Below are positions 37,705-48,907 of a DNA stretch of 64,000 nt, piece by piece; position 1 is the first letter of the stretch; every line of letters starts with the position of its first letter. This DNA is from Chrysopilus asiliformis (taxonomy: Eukaryota; Arthropoda; Insecta; Diptera; Rhagionidae), in contig OZ035962.1 in the NCBI GenBank assembly GCA_964034945.1, forward strand, positions 29,601,943-29,665,942, given 5' to 3'. The position numbers and the translations under genes were made by a program. The notes beneath the pieces were generated by a model. That model was not told the DNA's origin, made no database searches, and was given only the letters and a program-made list of their open reading frames with translations.

Positions 37705-38457
37705 GGGATTCGTACTTAATCCCGGAAAACAAAATCCCGGAAAACAAAATCCCGGAAAACAAAATCCCGGAAATTTAAAATCCCGGAAAATACGAAATCC
37801 CGGAAAACAAAATCCCAGAAAACAAAATCCCGGAAATTAAACCACCAAAAAAAATTCCGGAAATTTTAAATAACCTAAAAAATGAAAAAAGAAATTGACT
37901 TTAATAAAGTTTTTCCGTTTTTAGCGTTACCCAGAACCACGACGAGGACGCAACGGGTTGTAGGTTCCATTTTTTGTTATCTATTTTTTTTAGTTTTTTA
38001 ATTTTATATTTTTTTTTGTTTTTTTTTATATAATTTTTTTACGATTTTATAATTTTTTATTTTTTTTTTGTTTTTTTTTTATAATAATAGTTATGGTGGA
38101 CTTATCGATTTCGAATTGGAGTTTTTATGTAGGTTTTATATTATGTAGGTTTTAGTGCTATAAACTAATCAAAAGACCGACAGGGACAAAAGCCAGATAT
38201 ATATTTTTCAATTATAAGAAATATCGGTTGCTAATGTTTATTCATTAATCTTATGTTCTTTTATTTAGGTAATCAAAATCCCGAATTAGCAGAGCAATTT
38301 TTGGTGTTTAAATCGCGGCGATTTTAACACCAAAAATTGCTCTGCTAATTCGGGATTTTGATTCCGGGATTTTGATTTCCGGGATTTTGATTCCGGGATT
38401 TTGATTCCGGGATTTTGATTTCCGGGATTTTGAATTCCGGGATTTCGTACCCAACCC
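37705..38457. mobile_element. Foldback-like element with tandem-repeat arms and 9-bp duplication
   Basis: The left arm has about eight units of AATCCCGGAAAACAA (15-16 bp). The right arm has about seven inverted units of CCGGGATTTTGATT. The 9-bp TCAAAAATC is directly duplicated at 37696-37704 and 38458-38466. A near-perfect hairpin with arms of about 40 bp lies at about 38270-38362. Tandemly repeated inverted arms plus a 9-bp duplication are features of Drosophila foldback (FB)-type, Mutator-related elements. No open frame of note is inside. Confidence 0.8.
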
Positions 38458-38671
38458 TCAAAAATCATTGAAATTTCATTCTTAAATAACCTTCACTTCA
38501 TTAGTTTTTTGACAAATCCGTTGCTTTTCTAAAATCATAAGAAATTCATTTCATAAAAATTATCTTGTAGCGCACATCACGACTCCTCCAAAAATTGCTT
38601 GGCGACCACCAGGGTTTGTTACCAGACTTTTAATTCGATGTTAAAATTTTGAAATTTTAACACAATTCAAT

Positions 38672-39161
38672 GAGGGTATTCACAATCCTCTTCGGTATTC
38701 GGTATTCGGTATTTTCGGTAATATTAAAAGACTGAAAATATTCTGCTGTGAACATCCCACAGCACAGATTTGAGAACAGCGCTTTTATTTGATACGTGAC
38801 CAAATCATGAACTGCGAATTTGATTGTAAAATATATCACATACCTTTAAATCCATGTTTGAAGTATTCTTTTGAATTTCTATTGTGGCAACGGCTATCAA
38901 AATTGAAAAAAATTGCAGTCCGATGAGATAACCAGCGAGAAAATTTGACAACTAAAACATTACTAGCGCCACTCGCGGTTGATTCTTGATACCGAATACC
39001 GAGGCTGAAAAACACGACTCGAGGCATGTATACAATTACCGAATCCGGTAATTCATTTTTACATGAACCAAGTTACCGTCTCGGTAAAAATCTGTTAAAT
39101 TTGACTGAATTACCGAGCGGTAAATTTACCCGCATTTTAAAAGAGGACTGTGAATTCCCTC
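38672..39161. mobile_element. 490-bp MITE with GAGGG ends
   Basis: The ends read GAGGGTATTCACAATCCTCTT and the complement of GAGGGAATTCACAGTCCTCTT. A 2-bp AT on both sides could be the target duplication. Inner parts repeat TTCGGTATTCGGTATT at the left and an inverted ATACCGAATACCGAG at the right. Confidence 0.7.
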
Positions 39162-39169
39162 ATTGTCCT

Positions 39170-40456
39170 TTATTTTGTGTTTAAAAGAATGATATCTAAA
39201 AAATTTCAAAAGTACGAAATTTTAGAAAAATTTACCCTAAACTCACCATTTTTTATAATACTTGCCGTAAGTTACAAAAAAACTTTTCGATTTTTTTCGA
39301 AAAAAAAATGATTTAAAAACACCTAAAGAAACTCTTATTGCGAAAAATTGTCAATTCAGATTATCCCAGAAACAGTCATACGGGCCATTTAACTAAGGTT
39401 TTACCCCTTGCTTTTTTTCAAAAAAAAAATTTTTTTTCAATGTAAAGCGCGTCATTTTCAAAATTTCAACAAAAACCAAGGGCTCAAAATTTACAATTTA
39501 CCCTTTTTTCGGAAAAAGTAAAAAAAGGAAAATCCATTAAACACAAAATTCAATAATTTCACCCTTTTACTCGTTTACCCTTTCTGTCGTGCGAGATTAC
39601 TTTTCTCCAAAAAAAAAGCATAAAATTCAACATCTGCGCTGTCCCTATATTTCGATCTGTTTTTATTAAAACTCAATCGGCGACTTAATTCCACATGGCG
39701 AAAGAATTTTATACTTAAAATGAGTATAAAATAAAATCCTTTAAAGGGGCAAAATTGTAATAAAGTGCGTCATACACGCGCGTATTGACGCGTGCGATTT
39801 ATCTCCATTGTGTGACGGAGAAGAAGAAGGGCTGAAATTCAATTCAATTACTAAAGTGTGAATCCAAAATGCATTCAAAGTAACGAAAAGCACTGAAAAT
39901 ACGAAAAATTGGAAAACAAGAAAAACAGAAAAATTGACAAAAAGGGGAAAAGAGTTATTTTACACAATTTTTGGAAATTTAGGGTATGGTCATTAAGCAT
40001 AAAAGGATTACTAATCCAAACGTCGCTGCCATCGTCGTCATTATTATTGTCGGTGCATTTCAGATTGAATGCACCCTGAACTCGTTTTATTTACCTGCAT
40101 GTCGTAAGGGAACGAGCACCAATGAGTCAGGACTTTGGCAGTGCTGAGGGCAGCATTATTCTCTCAATCAACTTGTTGGATTGACAAATTTTTAGGGTGT
40201 CCGTGGCCGAGAACGGCATAAAAACGACCGAATTCGAATTTACCGTCGACATAAAAACCGGTCAGAAGGACTATGTCAGAACCTCACGACCAACGACAAT
40301 GTTTGCATTTCGTTAAATAAATGTAATCCGCTCAAATGGTGCAGCTGGCGTTAATTTTTGAATGATTTTGGGGGTAAAATTTTCAAAAAAAAAAGAAAAA
40401 GAAATAGAAATTTCAAACGGAAATCACAAAAAGAATATTTTTTCCATTAAATATTC
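39170..40456. other. AT-rich DNA, no supported gene
   Basis: No frame, repeat pair or RNA-like structure was recognised. Confidence 0.5.
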
Positions 40457-40866
40457 ACATATCGCACATGGTCCCGTAGACTGTAGTATCTCAAAAAAAT
40501 GTGTTTTTGAGTAATTATTCCATTATGTAAAGGAAAATTGACTGAATCAAATGAAAAACAAATTTAAATGTAAACGTAGTCCTAAAATGTATTTATTTTT
40601 GGTTTTTTAAATTCCCATTTTTTAAAATTTAAATTGATTTTGTGGAAAACAAACCTAACTCTATCTTTTATTATTGCAAAAAAAAAAATGAAGCAAATGA
40701 TCTGTAAATTATTATCAAAGAGTAATAAATTGAAATATTACTGTACAGACAACAGAAAAAAACAATTATTTATAAACAATTATTTTGAAGTGAAAACTTT
40801 GAATGCGTTTTTCTCGAAATGGCCGATTTTGAGATACTACAGTCTACGGGACCATGTGCGATATGT
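40457..40866. mobile_element. 410-bp element with perfect 40-bp inverted ends
   Basis: The first 40 bp, beginning ACATATCGCACATGGTCCCG, are exactly inverted at 40827-40866. The interior is AT-rich and carries one short frame without a domain. The target duplication is unclear; a TA within ACATATGT is possible. Confidence 0.75.
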
Positions 40867-42265
40867 CACACATTGTAAATGATCGGTAATAAAGTCTGTT
40901 ATAGTCTGCCCCTAATATATTATATTCGTGAACCATTAAAATTAGAAAATTTGAATATTATGCGAAACTTTATTGATTGATTGACTTTATCGCTAGACCA
41001 AATGTTAGTTTTCACTTCCCCGCCCCCCTCCACCGATTTCTCGATGTTCGATTTTTTATTTAGACAAACAAAAATATTTCAAGTGAACGGGGAAAGGTGT
41101 ACCTACTGCTGATATTTATTAAGAGATAAGCTCAATAAATCCACCCCATAACAAATTTTTTTCACTAAGTTTTCTTTTATTTTCAAAAAACAAAAAAAAA
41201 ATTATATTTAGATGGGCGCTTTTGCGATATCTATAATGTTCAGCCATTGTCGAAATGTTATCAACTTTCATTTAATCAAAAATGAAATTAAGTAATCTAA
41301 AAACAAAACCATCAGCAAAAAAAGTACAAATGAACTTTGAAACGTTATATGTGGAAAAAAGTAATTAATTACACACACAAAAAATGTGCACGGAGATTTC
41401 TATTTCTAGAGCAAATGTATAATTGCTATTTATGATTTTATTATGACTTAATTAAAATAAACATAAGAAAAAATGGTAAAAATACAAAAAAGAAAAATAA
41501 TAATAATAATATAAACAAAAAAAAATAGTTTGTAGTAAAATGAGCGAAAAATCAAATTGTTAAGAAGACAAAAAAACTTATATTTATTAAAAAAAAAAAC
41601 AAAAGATATATGAAAAAAGATTTAAATGTAATAAACTTAATGTAACTAAAAAAGGTCAAAGTAATAATAATAAATTATGATATCGGAGGCACAAAATCAA
41701 AATTAGTATTAGATACTTTTAGAGATAAAAATTTTAAATAGGTAAAAAATACAAAAAAAAACTTTTAAACTGGTATATTATAAAATAATTTAAAGACAAT
41801 GTCAACATTTATTAAATTATGAAGCTATTTTAATATTTCTATATGGGTTTTATTATGGAAATGACGAATTACACTTTCAGAACCGTTTATAAATGACTTT
41901 TACGTACTTTTAATAACAAGGGGTTTTTTTTTGAAAAAAAATGTGACTAAAAAGAAATGTTTTCGAGTAAAAATCTTTTTTTATTTTTAAGCTAAAAATA
42001 ACTTTTAGGAATGGTGATTTACAAAAAGCCATAGTATGGCTATAGTATTGTTAACAAATAACTCCTTTTAAGTTTTTTGGAGAAGAAACATTTCGTTTTT
42101 CGAAATTTTTCAAATAATTTGTGGTGGAATCTCATAACGCAAAAAATCTCAGATTATTAATGCTTGATTTGAACTGACTTAAAATAAAAAAGAAAAGTGC
42201 AAACGTGAATATCTCAATTTTGTGTGGAGCTCAGCTTTAACTTCGTTTCTCAATAGAAACTCGAA
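40867..42265. other. AT-rich DNA, no supported gene
   Basis: Long A/T runs only. Nothing supported. Confidence 0.5.
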
Positions 42266-42877
42266 CACAGAAAGAAAAAAAAATTGTTAAAAATGCGTCA
42301 ACCTACGAGAATAGTGGTTTAACCATGCTTACGTGGTAAAATCTTCTCAAAACTTACTACACACGTACTTAATCCAACTATTCCAAACATTTTTGACCAT
42401 TTAATAGTTGAATTAAGTACGTTTGTAGTAAGTTTTGAGAAGAACAAGCATGGCTAAACTAGAGAGCCTTTAACCTAGAGAATGGCCATGCTACCTTAAT
42501 AGACTGTGCTACTGAGTAGGACAGTCTATTAACTCCAATTAGAACAGTCTATTAGGCCAGTTAGAACAGCTTTTTCTCCAGATTAGAACAGTCTGTAATC
42601 AATTTTTCAATTTATCAAAACAATTATGAGTTTCCAAATGTTTTTGATACCTTAAACATGCTATTTTTACATATATTAACCACCTTCAGTTATTTTGGCA
42701 ATTATTTATAACAATGAATCAAATTTTTAAAGTTTTTCGCGCTCGTTTTTCAGCTCGACGGCCATTTTTAGATGTCCCCATGGCCACTCTCTAGGTTATA
42801 GGCTCTCTAGGCTAAACAACTATTTTCGTAGGTTGACGCAATTTTAACTATTTTTACAATTTTTTTTTCTTTCTGTG
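42266..42877. mobile_element. Long hairpin MITE, interrupted by a second element
   Basis: The ends CACAGAAAGAAAAAAAAATT and their complement begin arms of more than 100 bp. The arms share GCGTCAACCTACGA and AACTTACTAC-type blocks around a centre near 42385-42400. The right arm is split by the element at 42459-42810. Confidence 0.75.
42459..42810. mobile_element. 352-bp element nested in the hairpin MITE
   Basis: The ends are CTAGAGAGCC and its complement, extending with one or two mismatches through AACCTAGAGA and TGGCCATG. GCTAAA flanks both sides (42453-42458, 42811-42816). Just inside the left end are about five copies of a TTAGAACAGTCTATTA-like motif in both orientations. Confidence 0.75.
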
Positions 42878-43145
42878 AAGCATACCGTGTTTATTTTTAA
42901 CTGTTTTAATGTACATCCACACCTGTCCCAAGTAACCAAATAGGTTACATACCTGTTACGCGATAGTTGCACCAAAAATGGTTACATATCGGTTACAAAG
43001 GTCTCAAAGGAACTTCGCTGCAACATTTATGCTATCGTTTTTGCTCAGTTTTCTTTTGAGCAAACGTTTCCGCAGAAACTGTTTTGTGCCGAAGTGTGGA
43101 GATGGCGTCATTTCAAGTGTGACTAAAATCTAAATTGATACCATA

Positions 43146-43711
43146 ACAGGTCGGCTGAAAAGTTCGTAGGCTAACATAGTAAAACACATTTTTCTGGTAA
43201 AATTCGATTTTATTATTAAACATAGTTGCCTTCGAGGGCGATACACCGATTATAGCGGTCATGCAACTTTTCGATGCCATTTTTCTAGTATGATTTCTCT
43301 TTAGCCTCAAAATAGGCCTCACTCTCAGCGATTACTTCTTCATTAGTGCTGAATTTCTTTCCAGCGAGCATTCTTTTGAGGTCTGCAAACAGGAAAAAGT
43401 CACTGGGGGCCAGATCTGGAGAATACGGTGGATGGGGAAGCAATTCGTACCCTAATTCATACAATTTTGCCATCGTTTTGATTGACTTTTGCTCGATTGT
43501 GAGCTTGCGTGGCACCCACTTTGCACACAGCTTTCGCATGTCCAAATATTCATGCACGATATGTGCAACACGCTCTTGTAAAATTTATACACGTACAGCT
43601 GTAAAATTTATACACGTATCGTTTGAAGGTTAGTGCTAAATAAAAATCATATGGATTTATTTCTAGTAACACCATCTATGTGTCAGCCTACGAACTTTTC
43701 AGCCGACCTGT
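43146..43711 (-). mobile_element. Internally deleted mariner element
   Basis: The ends are ACAGGTCGGCTGAAAAGTTC and its complement, with TA at 43144-43145 and 43712-43713. On the minus strand, 43557-43216 encodes two separated parts of a mariner transposase: an N-terminal piece (HEYLDMRKLCAKWVPRKLT) joined directly to the C-terminal part with the LPHPPYSPDLAPSDFFLF motif. The middle, with the first two catalytic Asp, is deleted. A TAG interrupts the frame at 43287-43285 before the normal C-terminus. It is inactive. Confidence 0.9.
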
Positions 43712-43713
43712 TA

Positions 43714-46700
43714 AATGTACATCAGCAGTAGGATTCTTGGCAAAAATCGATAAATAACGATCTGGAAAGATCGCTAAGGGTATTATTGTGCACAGGTGGT
43801 TAATTTTCCCTCTGGCGGCGAAAATTTAAATACAATCTTGACAGTAGCGGCAAATTTAAAATTTGTTTTAAATTCAACATATTTTGAAAAGTGAACAAAT
43901 AACAATTTTCTTTCGAAAAAGTCTAATATTTAGCTGTGAAAAGTATTTATATAAGTCGGGCGGCCAGCCGGCAGTTTTTTATGCAATTCTAGATGGATTT
44001 CCGCACACTTTTCCTTTGAAAAACAACATAGAAAAGTCTCCGAAAATCGTTTTAGAATTTCCCCGGATTAGTCAAATGAAAAGGTTTTACGTTTTTGGGA
44101 AAAATTTTTAACAATCACAACAAAAAAATGTCACAGAAATAAACACAAATGGTTGAGGTTAAATACGATTGCTGTCAGCAATTTCGATTGAATTCAATTT
44201 CATTGCACTTTCTTGCTGCCAACATGTGTTTCCCTTCCTCTTTCCGCACTACAACCGGTTTCCGCTGTTGGCCCCCACAAGCAAGAGTAATTTTCATTTC
44301 GCTGTGCGTGAAAGATTTTTTTTCATCAGCGGTTTGAAAATTTCAACTTGATCACAAGGTAAATGCGAATTTAATTTCGTTTTTTTAAGGAAAAGGGAAA
44401 TGCGAGTAATGTTTAGACAATTAAGGGACACATTCAACATTTTATTTCGTTTTTGCCAACGTGACAACAATTAAACAACATTCTTAAGTGGACGAAACTC
44501 AAACATTAGTGTTTATCGACTGGTACGAGAGCAGTCGTTATGAAAATTCGTATTGGAAGGCTCAGCATTGCCAGAGTCATAGTCGAGGGTAATTTTATTG
44601 GAAAGTTGACAGCGAGAAACAAATACAACGCCATTTTATATCACTACCACAAACGTAAAAGCTCTTATTCGTATTTATGGATAACGACATCGCTATGGAT
44701 AACTACATTGTTAAAAGTGCCAAGAATCCTACTGCAGAAAACGCTGTAAAAATAATACATCAGAAATGTACATCAGAAAACGCTGTAAAAATTTGAATAT
44801 TTTTACTTCGTTATACTTCGCATTTTTAACGACGCTTTTTCTGCTACCCGTTACAAGGTAATCGTCACAGAAACTGATTTTCAACGTCCCAAGCAACCAT
44901 TTGCTACTCAGGCATTGTAACTTAAGTAGTGGCTCTAACAAAGAAATTGGTTTACGTCTAAATTTAAAAACTGCGCTTTTAACAAACCGGTAGTTTAGTG
45001 AAGTTTCATATTCAATTTAAAAATATGTGGTATGTCCTGATAAACCATTTAGCCATCACAAATATAGTCAATTTGAAAAAGTGTTAGTTTTTGGGGGACG
45101 GATGAAGGTTAAAAGTATAGTCAATGAATTCTCCATAGGATACAAAATTCGAATTATCTTTAAATGGACAACCAGGCGTGCTTCTTTTCCGAAGACAGTT
45201 TCTCCAAGGAATACAATTTTATGTCGTTCTGTGTTCTGCTGCTATGGAGAAAATTACTTTCCCATCTCCAACTATGAGTTAAGGACCAACTTTCCGAAGC
45301 GGATTTGGATCATATTTGAAATCTCTTCGCAAAAACTTCCATATTTGAAGTCTTTTCTCAAAAACTTGGTAAAACCTCCTTCGTTTTTATTTATAAGTTA
45401 ATTAAATTGAAATGGAAATTTCCACCTAATTTGCTTCGTCATAATTAAAGCCACAAAATTAAAATAGGCCATAATTCATAATACGAGAAGTAAAACTAAT
45501 TTAAATCCAAAGTTGAAACAACTCTCAATAAAAACCAAACAAACACACATTTAAATGTCATTTTCATAATGAAATCCATAAGGCAAGAAATATTCTCAAA
45601 AAAAAAGCATTTTTATTGATTTTACTTAAGCTGAAAAAAGAACTAAAATAAAATAAAACGAAACAAAACAAAAAAGGAGAAAAAAAAACTTTGAATTATA
45701 TTATTCTGTTAATTTAAAATTCAAATCCTCAGAAAACAAAAAGGACACGCAACGGGGAGAATTCTGTATACAAAAATTTCGGCAAAACTAATTTTACTTC
45801 CAAACACATACGCATTTCATTTTATCGTACTGCTACCTGTGTTCATAATATTTTAAGAAGTATATATTACGAGTATTTGCATTTTTCAATTTGAAAACTT
45901 GATTCGCTGTGCCTGTTCGATAACAATCTATTAAATTAATAGATTTTTGCTTGGCACTCGCACACCGCCACAAGCCCCAAAAATATAAAAATAAAAACGC
46001 GTAAAAATTCAGCCGAAATGAAATGAAAATTCGTCCGCAAACAGTTTGAAAATGGTTATTTTACACGAAATAGTTCTCGGAATAATTTTATTATCATTTC
46101 AATCATTTTTTATACACAACACAGAGGTATACAGAAAATCTCCCCCAAAAGACTTCAATTTCCACAACCTTGTAAACGAACTGCAATTTACAAAAAAGTA
46201 ATATAAATGGTACATTAATAAAATTTGTATTCATTTTTTATAATGTCTTCTATATTCAAACAATAAAAAAATAATAGCAACAACTAATAGCAAGAAAACA
46301 AAGAACGAAACATAGCAAAAACAAAAAAAAAAAATATAACCACATCTACCTCAATAAATAGAAGGCAAAACTTTTGTTTTGTGACTGTTATTAAGAAACT
46401 GTAAGAAATAATTGAAAAAAAAACCAAATAAATAAATATTTTTAACAATATATTGTCAGGTTATTGCAGGGTGCTATTTAGCAATACCAACGGCAATAGT
46501 TCCTTACTATACACAATAATAACAAATACAAAAATTAAAGAAAAAAATGATTGATGAAACATAACTTTGCTACTCCTTGTATAATTTTTTTATGTTTTGA
46601 AATATGTATTATTTTTCAAATATTTTATATAACTTTTATATCCCTAATATACATATTTAAAATCAAAAAAAAAGTAAATAAATAAAACTTGAATAGATGC

Positions 46701-46967
46701 AAAATTTATATATAAATTATATTTTATTTGTTTTTTTATATGTTTCCCATTACTTAGTTATTAAATATATTTGTACAATACCTATTGAAAATGAATGTAT
46801 TGTAATTTGTATCCAAAAAAAAATTTAAAAAAAAAAACTAAAAAATAAGAAAAAAGGAAAAACATAAAATATATAACAAATGTTTGGGAGATGGATTTTT
46901 GTTTTATTTACTAAACATTTATCTTTTTTGCAGCAAATAATTTGTCATTAATATTTAATTTATTAAA
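43714..46967. other. AT-rich DNA, no supported gene
   Basis: The frames (43884-44111, 44540-44749, 45027-45401) have no domain. A short direct repeat (AGAAAACGCTGTAAAAAT) recurs at 44736 and 44775. Nothing else is supported. Confidence 0.5.
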
Positions 46968-46969
46968 TA

Positions 46970-47647
46970 CAGTTAAAGTCATCTAATAATAAGTTCACAC
47001 TGACGCAAAATCACGTAATTTTGCGAAATGATTTAGATCTTAAACCAAAGTGTTCACACAGAGGTTAAGGTAATTTTGCTTGACATCCTATGAGCAATCC
47101 TATGAATTTTAGTGTAGGATTACTATGAATTTTAGTAATATGATGATTAATACAATTCAAAACATCGATGAAATATGTGCAAACAGAATTAGACACTTTA
47201 GACGACAATGGAAATTATCTGTAATGAAAATAAACAATTATTTTCCATTTCATATCTAATCGCAACAAAAACAGGTCAAGTTTTTTTGCCCCGCGTAGGT
47301 TGTTTACTAATATATCCTCTTCGCGTGCGGAACACGGCTTCTTTTTCTTATATTTCCGTCTTTTCAATCCAGCACAGATGTCAAAACTGATGTACTCAAG
47401 AGAGCTGAATAAGTGATTCAGGGTTGTATTCATTGTTTTTGCTTGATTTCGTTCCTAATTTTGTGGAAATTGCATACTTTTAATGATTTTTGAAAACAGG
47501 TTTATGTACTGGAAATCTTGTGATTTTGAGCAAGATTTCGTTCAAAATTACGAAAATCTTCAAAATTACGTGATTTTGTGTCGGTCTGAACATAGTATTA
47601 GAGGAAAATTCGAATTACAGGGATTTCGAGTTAGAGGACTTTGACTG
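46970..47647. mobile_element. Pogo-like element carrying a second MITE
   Basis: The ends are CAGTTAAAGTCATCTAA and the complement of CAGTCAAAGTCCTCTAA, with TA at 46968-46969 and 47648-47649. Inside, 46993-47591 has its own inverted ends (GTTCACACTGACGCAAAATC and the complement of GTTCAGACCGACACAAAATC), so a second MITE seems to have inserted close to the left end. Its target duplication is not clear. Confidence 0.65.
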
Positions 47648-47649
47648 TA

Positions 47650-48894
47650 TTATAATTAGGAAAAGGTGAGTTCAATGTTCATTTGAATAAATCAAGATAT
47701 TATGAAGTATTTTTTAAAAAATTACTATATTTTTCTTATGTGTGTTTTGGAGTAAATAAAAGAAACAATGAAATTCAGAAAAAGTAAACGGAGAAAAATC
47801 CAAGTAGGAATATACGAGATAGTAGACCCTGCTGCAATAACTCCCGAAATATTGGAAATTACTCACAGAATTTTGAGAAAGTTTCCTATTTCTTGGCATG
47901 ATTTTTTTGGGATTCATTATCAAAAAATTTCACTGTCTCGTATATCCCCATTTTTTGTAGGAATCTCTCCTATTATTCCTATTATTTCTCACCGTGTACT
48001 TAAATGAAGGTTCGCTTGAGCTCATTGAAGGCGTTTAGGACTTAAATATTCATAAATAGAAAAAACGGCAACTAAACATACCAATAAAATAAAATAAGCA
48101 CAACATAAATTAGTACTGTTTGTTGGTGCAAACAAGTTGTGATATCAGTACAAATTTTTGGATCTATCGCATAATATAAAGCGTTTTTAGGAGACGAAAA
48201 ATTGGAAGCCCTTTTGATTTTCCAATTGGACCTTATATAAGCTTTTATTTCTTTCAATTTCCTATTCGGCGATTGTAAAATAAATAACAATTCAAAACAA
48301 GCGTAATAACAATCCAAAATTCCAAATAAATCGGCCGATTGGTAATTGATTCATCGCTGTCACTAATTTTTGAAACATAGTTTTGAGAAAATTGTGATTA
48401 AAGTTTCAAGTTATTTCGTAAATGATCCAAATCCGACTGCATACATCACTTTACAGTCGCATAACTTCGGAAATTTTCATCCGATCCACTTAGTATGTAT
48501 TTTGTAAGTTAAAAGTTAAAATATTGTACTTTAAGAACATGCAATTTGATTTCTTGATTTCACCAATGTTTGCATGTAAAAATTTAATTTCTCCATGTAG
48601 GCATAACCCTTATTAGTAAATTTCAAAACTCCGCTGAAAACAAGGATAAGTCTTTAAACCTTTTACACAACAAACTCACAGTTTGCAGCTGAAAATTCGC
48701 ATTAAAAAAATACTATTTTTAAATTTTTTAGACGCCTTTTTAGCCTCGGTTTCTGATTGGTCAGAAGCTAGTCAAGTTCCAAACCAAAGGATTCGCAGGA
48801 GTGGTGGGCTGTTCCTGGGTTTTAAAAACGACCGTTACTTTCCATACGGTTTTGAAAAATAACGGTTAGGCTGTTCTTTTTATGAATTTCCATT
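47650..48894. other. AT-rich DNA, no supported gene
   Basis: Nothing beyond short chance frames was seen. Confidence 0.5.
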
Positions 48895-48907
48895 ATTGTG
48901 AAGTATG

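Noticed and set aside
37718..37850. Regular short repeats that look like a CRISPR array
   Set aside because: Units are 15-16 bp with no unique spacers, have inverted counterparts at 38340-38450 and a 9-bp duplication outside, so they are arms of a foldback element in a eukaryotic genome.
45027..45401. 124-codon frame
   Set aside because: Amino-acid composition and surroundings are like other random AT-rich frames, with no domain or splice sites that extend it.
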